IMG/VR virus record: IMGVR_UViG_3300030110_001052
Span: 1 to 25,305 of that record
DNA: 25,305 nt
Source of the DNA: a virus
Direction: 5' to 3' (one strand)
How positions within the stretch are numbered: the stretch's first letter is position 1; each line of letters opens with the position of its first letter. The notes below the pieces were generated by a model. That model was not told the origin of the DNA and made no database searches. It worked only from the letters and a program-made list of their open reading frames with translations. Positions 22,675 to 25,305 of the stretch are shown here, in pieces. The translations under genes and the position numbers were made by a program.

Positions 22675-24252
22675 TCACCCTTGAAGAACCCAATGGGTTG
22701 TTGTAGTACAATTAGTCAATGTTCTAGGCATTAATGTTGCTTCAACAGTAATCGGTCCTTTATCGTCAGGAACAGTCCATGTATTCGCAGTAGTGAAATA
22801 ATCGTCAAACTCTAAAGTAAAGGTTTCGGAAGGAGTATTCGCCTTACTGAATGTTAATGTCAAAGATTGGGAAGTATCGTTGTTCTCATTTTGATTTAGT
22901 AATTCTGTGAATAAAGTATCATCAGTTACTAAAGCAGTGATAGCGATTTCATATGTTCTTTGCGCTGGAATGCCGTCTTTAATAGACTTACTACCAACAC
23001 CAACGAATCTCTTATCTTGTAAGTTATTGTTAATAGTTAGTGTAAAGTTAGTAATCTTTAGGAATGTATTTCCGTATATACTAATCGAACCATCTGAAAA
23101 GAAGAAAGGTTCCAAGTGACCTTCATCTGTTGTAAAGTTAAACAAACTTGAATTGGTTGCTTGACCGCCCCTTGATTCATAGCCTGTTCCTACTGCCATA
23201 GCCTGTGGAATTTCTGTAACTGCCCTTGTATTAAGGTCTAATGTCATCTTTAATTCTTCATTTTCATTAGCGGTCATTGTAAGAGTATTAACTCTATTTC
23301 CTCTTGCTACTCTAACGAAGTTTAAATCTTCAGCATCGGCATCATTATCAGACTGATAAGGATTTGTAGCCAATTTACTTAATGAATATTCAAGAGCAAA
23401 AGAAGGTAAGTGGGCAGTATTAGATTCTTCAAACTTATATGTAATTAATGATGAATCAGTAACAGGATATACCATTGAATCTAAATCGGCCGCAGTATCT
23501 TCAACAGTATTTAGAATAGGAGGAACAATGTGGTCAGCCCCGCTTACTGAATTAACACGATAAATAAATGGTCCTTCATTAACATGTGAAGTGTTACTAT
23601 CTTTATTGTGGAAATACAATTTATCAGCCGCAGTTCCGGTATGATAATTAGAGGGTGGGTCAACAGTAGCATTGGCGGCAGATAATTGAGTACATAGACC
23701 CAATGCGTAATAAAGCCAAGTTACATGATTACACATCAATGCCAAGTTACCGCCTGATGCAGTTTCAATACCCTTGTATTGGTGAGTATAGTTTCTTGAA
23801 CCGCCAAGAGAAAGATTCAATTGTTTCATTTCAACTTCAATGTTAGGAAATGTAGCAGTTTCGATTAATCCTAACCAATTGTCGGCATGAAGTCTTGTTT
23901 TACCTGTTCCGTCATTATCTGAATCGGGTGCAGGGCAAGGTGCGCCATATGCTCTTAATACAAACTCATCATCAGCAGTGACAACCGCCGCACTCGTAGC
24001 AGGTGTAATTGTAAAGGTATCATGGTCATTTGCAGTAATTGTATGAGAAGAAGCATAAACCCCAGCATCATACCAATCAAGAGTACAGCCAACATACATA
24101 TCATCAACTAATTGAAATTGAACCGCATTGGTTGTTTCAATCTGAATTGCTGTCGTGCTTGTTGTTTGCGCTTTAAAGAAAAAGTCCAATTCTGGAACCA
24201 TTGTCATTGTTGCGCCGCTACCTAAAAATATACTACTGTTTTCAACTGCCAT
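22675..24252 (-). CDS. Major tail tube protein, 525 aa
   Basis: The tail tube protein polymerises into the DNA conduit. The gene has the best ribosome binding site in the structural cluster, AAAGGAGAGGAT, fitting a highly expressed virion protein. The protein is beta-rich, with tube-like strands NTFLKITNFTLTINNNLQ, AQRTYEIAITALVTDDTLF and the terminal ITVEATLMPRTL, the pattern of the tail tube fold in long-tailed phages (central hairpin strands followed by a change-of-register loop). At 525 residues it is larger than the usual ~200-350, suggesting inserted surface domains (about residues 90-330). It lies upstream of the chaperone, as expected. Confidence 0.8.
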   Translation of the reverse strand: MAVENSSIFLGSGATMTMVPELDFFFKAQTTSTTAIQIETTNAVQFQLVDDMYVGCTLDWYDAGVYASSHTITANDHDTFTITPATSAAVVTADDEFVLRAYGAPCPAPDSDNDGTGKTRLHADNWLGLIETATFPNIEVEMKQLNLSLGGSRNYTHQYKGIETASGGNLALMCNHVTWLYYALGLCTQLSAANATVDPPSNYHTGTAADKLYFHNKDSNTSHVNEGPFIYRVNSVSGADHIVPPILNTVEDTAADLDSMVYPVTDSSLITYKFEESNTAHLPSFALEYSLSKLATNPYQSDNDADAEDLNFVRVARGNRVNTLTMTANENEELKMTLDLNTRAVTEIPQAMAVGTGYESRGGQATNSSLFNFTTDEGHLEPFFFSDGSISIYGNTFLKITNFTLTINNNLQDKRFVGVGSKSIKDGIPAQRTYEIAITALVTDDTLFTELLNQNENNDTSQSLTLTFSKANTPSETFTLEFDDYFTTANTWTVPDDKGPITVEATLMPRTLTNCTTTTHWVLQG

Positions 24253-24281
24253 GTTATCCTCTCCTTTCCTTTACAAACTTA

Positions 24282-24791
24282 CTAAGGGAGTGCTAATGCG
24301 AATCTTTTTGTTTCAATGTTTAATTTATATCCAAATAATCTTTTTGAACGGTCATTACTTTCTGTTCTTGAGCCAACAAATACTTGATTAAAGTTAGAAC
24401 CGTCACTTGCAGTGTAGCCTGTACGACCCCGTTCAAGTGCATGACGAGCAATCAAGTATAAAGCCCTTAGCCTATCTTTGCCGAAATCAGCATCCGTTCC
24501 GGCTCTTTCATCGTGAATCGTGCGTATGTGCATAGTAAATGTATAAGTTTCACTTCTTATATCAAAGGTGACTGTTGGGTATTCTATATTTTGACTATCT
24601 TCAAAAAAGATAATTACATCTTTAGCGGTTAAATCATATCTAACCCCTTTATTCTTTGCTAATGTTCTAACATCAACAAAGTTAGGAGTACCTACATGGT
24701 CTGCTGAAATAGTGCCAGCACTTTGTAAAGTAGTAGCGGAAGAAGCCCATTTACTACTTACTAAATCAATTAGAAGCGAGACTTCATCCAT
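24282..24791 (-). CDS. Probable tail-completion/terminator protein, 169 aa
   Basis: The gene sits directly upstream of the tail tube gene, where tail terminator or neck-completion proteins are coded. The protein begins with a helix (MDEVSLLIDLVSSKW), then has strands VIIFFEDSQNIEYPTVTFDIRSETYTFTMHIRTIHD and a helical region FGKDRLRALYLIARHALERGRTG before a final strand block (GYKLNIETKRFAL). The V-x-I-F ... Y-P-x-V-x-F-D ... T-F-x-M-x-I pattern is that of head-to-tail joining/tail terminator families. Its ATG follows GGAGATTAATGA and the gene overlaps the preceding one by 22 nt. The exact family is not confirmed. Confidence 0.6.
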   Translation of the reverse strand: MDEVSLLIDLVSSKWASSATTLQSAGTISADHVGTPNFVDVRTLAKNKGVRYDLTAKDVIIFFEDSQNIEYPTVTFDIRSETYTFTMHIRTIHDERAGTDADFGKDRLRALYLIARHALERGRTGYTASDGSNFNQVFVGSRTESNDRSKRLFGYKLNIETKRFALALP

Positions 24792-24991
24792 TCATTAATC
24801 TCCTTTTTTACTTTTTTATTTACTGCTCTGACAAAGGCTTCTTCTGCATTTTTTAATACTTCTTCATTACTAAAACTAACATCAATACCTAATACTTCTG
24901 ATAATTCTTGCATGGCTAATTGTCTTTCTTTTTGAATCTCTAAATATTTTTTAAATTCGCTGATTGGTATTTTGTCGAACATAATAATCAT
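24770..24991 (-). CDS. Small helical protein, 73 aa
   Basis: The protein is almost entirely helical (SEFKKYLEIQKERQLAMQELSEVLG, then NEEVLKNAEEAFVRAVNKKVKKEINEWMKSRF) with amphipathic, Lys/Glu-rich character. The ATG overlaps the stop of the gene at the right edge (ATGA); an ATG nine bases further (24982) is an alternative start. It lies between a partial structural gene and the tail-completion gene, so a head-tail connector or scaffold-like role is possible. No family recognised. Confidence 0.55.
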   Translation of the reverse strand: MIIMFDKIPISEFKKYLEIQKERQLAMQELSEVLGIDVSFSNEEVLKNAEEAFVRAVNKKVKKEINEWMKSRF

Positions 24992-25305
24992 ACTTCAAAG
25001 TCAGGATTAGTTGTTTGTTCTTTTGGCTTTTTTAATTGTTGTTGGACTTTTTCAGGTAGTGGCTTTTTTCCTTCTGCTTGAAGTTTTTTTCTTTGGGCTA
25101 CTTTAGGGTCATAATTAGGATTTCTTTTTCCTGATTTATCGTATTCTATACTTGGGTGTACGCTAACAGTCTTTTGTCCTCCTGTAAAAGCATGACCTAT
25201 TCCCCTTGCACCTGCTTTAAATGGTGCGGCAATTGCTTTTTTACCTGCCGCAACTGCTTTACCTGCAACTGCTTTACCTGCAACTTTAGCCGCTTGAGCA
25301 ACAGG
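24988..25305 (-). CDS. Ala/Lys/Gly-rich virion-associated protein (5' end beyond window), 105 residues visible
   Basis: The frame is open through the right edge on the minus strand and ends in TGA at 24990-24988, giving ATGA overlap with the next gene. The visible part starts with an imperfect repeat VAGKAVAGKAVAAGKKA followed by a Gly-rich stretch and a disordered Lys, Gln, Pro, Glu-rich tail (QRKKLQAEGKKPLPEKV). The matching DNA repeat (gctttacctgcaact) is visible at 25257-25286. Such Ala/Lys/Gly stretches occur in DNA-binding or virion-internal proteins and in minor head proteins. The function cannot be stated. Confidence 0.55.
   Translation of the reverse strand, partial: PVAQAAKVAGKAVAGKAVAAGKKAIAAPFKAGARGIGHAFTGGQKTVSVHPSIEYDKSGKRNPNYDPKVAQRKKLQAEGKKPLPEKVQQQLKKPKEQTTNPDFEV

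Noticed and set aside
25236-25300. Tandem repeat as an attachment site or CRISPR-like repeat
   Set aside because: The short repeat encodes the VAGKA repeat of an open reading frame; there are no spacers and no integrase gene.

Overview
The window looks like part of the genome of a tailed double-stranded DNA virus (Caudoviricetes, probably siphovirus-like) that infects an archaeon. It is AT-rich and densely packed, with many ATGA-type overlaps. Ribosome binding sites are mostly GGTGA/GGTGAT or GGAGG. The archaeal assignment rests on the replication genes: an archaeo-eukaryotic primase that carries both PriS-like and PriL-like parts, an XPF/ERCC4-type nuclease with helix-hairpin-helix motifs, a fragment of a family B DNA polymerase and a separate DEDDy exonuclease. 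The gene set resembles what is known of tailed viruses of marine archaea such as magroviruses, but no host marker is present in the window, so host and virus group are inferences.

Layout: positions 1-8159 are a rightward cluster of DNA-metabolism genes. It begins with the end of an HNH endonuclease gene and several very small genes (zinc ribbons, a winged-helix-like protein, a membrane micro-protein, a coiled coil). Then come a C-terminal PolB fragment starting at motif C, a Cas4/AddB-like Fe-S nuclease, the fused primase, an ERCC4 nuclease, a P-loop helicase-like ATPase, a DUF4177-like protein, a DEDDy exonuclease and two more micro-proteins. The cluster ends at a strong hairpin plus T-tract terminator (8159-8200).

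Positions 8242-25305 are a leftward morphogenesis cluster converging on that terminator. In transcription order (right to left) it holds an Ala/Lys-rich partial gene, a small helical protein, a probable tail-completion protein, the major tail tube protein, a 40-residue basic protein, the tail assembly chaperone with its frameshift extension, the tape measure protein, a probable distal-tail protein, a LamG-like protein, a 2294-residue protein ending in a baseplate-hub-like region, a 117-residue protein, a 652-residue fiber and a small Ig-like protein. Tail tube, chaperone, tape measure, distal tail and hub is the standard order of long-tailed phages. No sheath gene is seen.

The strongest unusual signals are these. 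(1) A complete programmed -1 frameshift cassette in the tail chaperone gene: slippery heptamer A AAA AAC, 4-nt spacer and a long hairpin. (2) A PolB split exactly at motif C, with the first Asp of YGDTDS replaced by His, and a separate exonuclease gene. (3) A compact one-chain PriS-PriL-like primase. (4) A possible Shine-Dalgarno-masking alternative hairpin just upstream of the chaperone gene. (5) Repeated use of the stop codon as part of the next gene's ribosome binding site.
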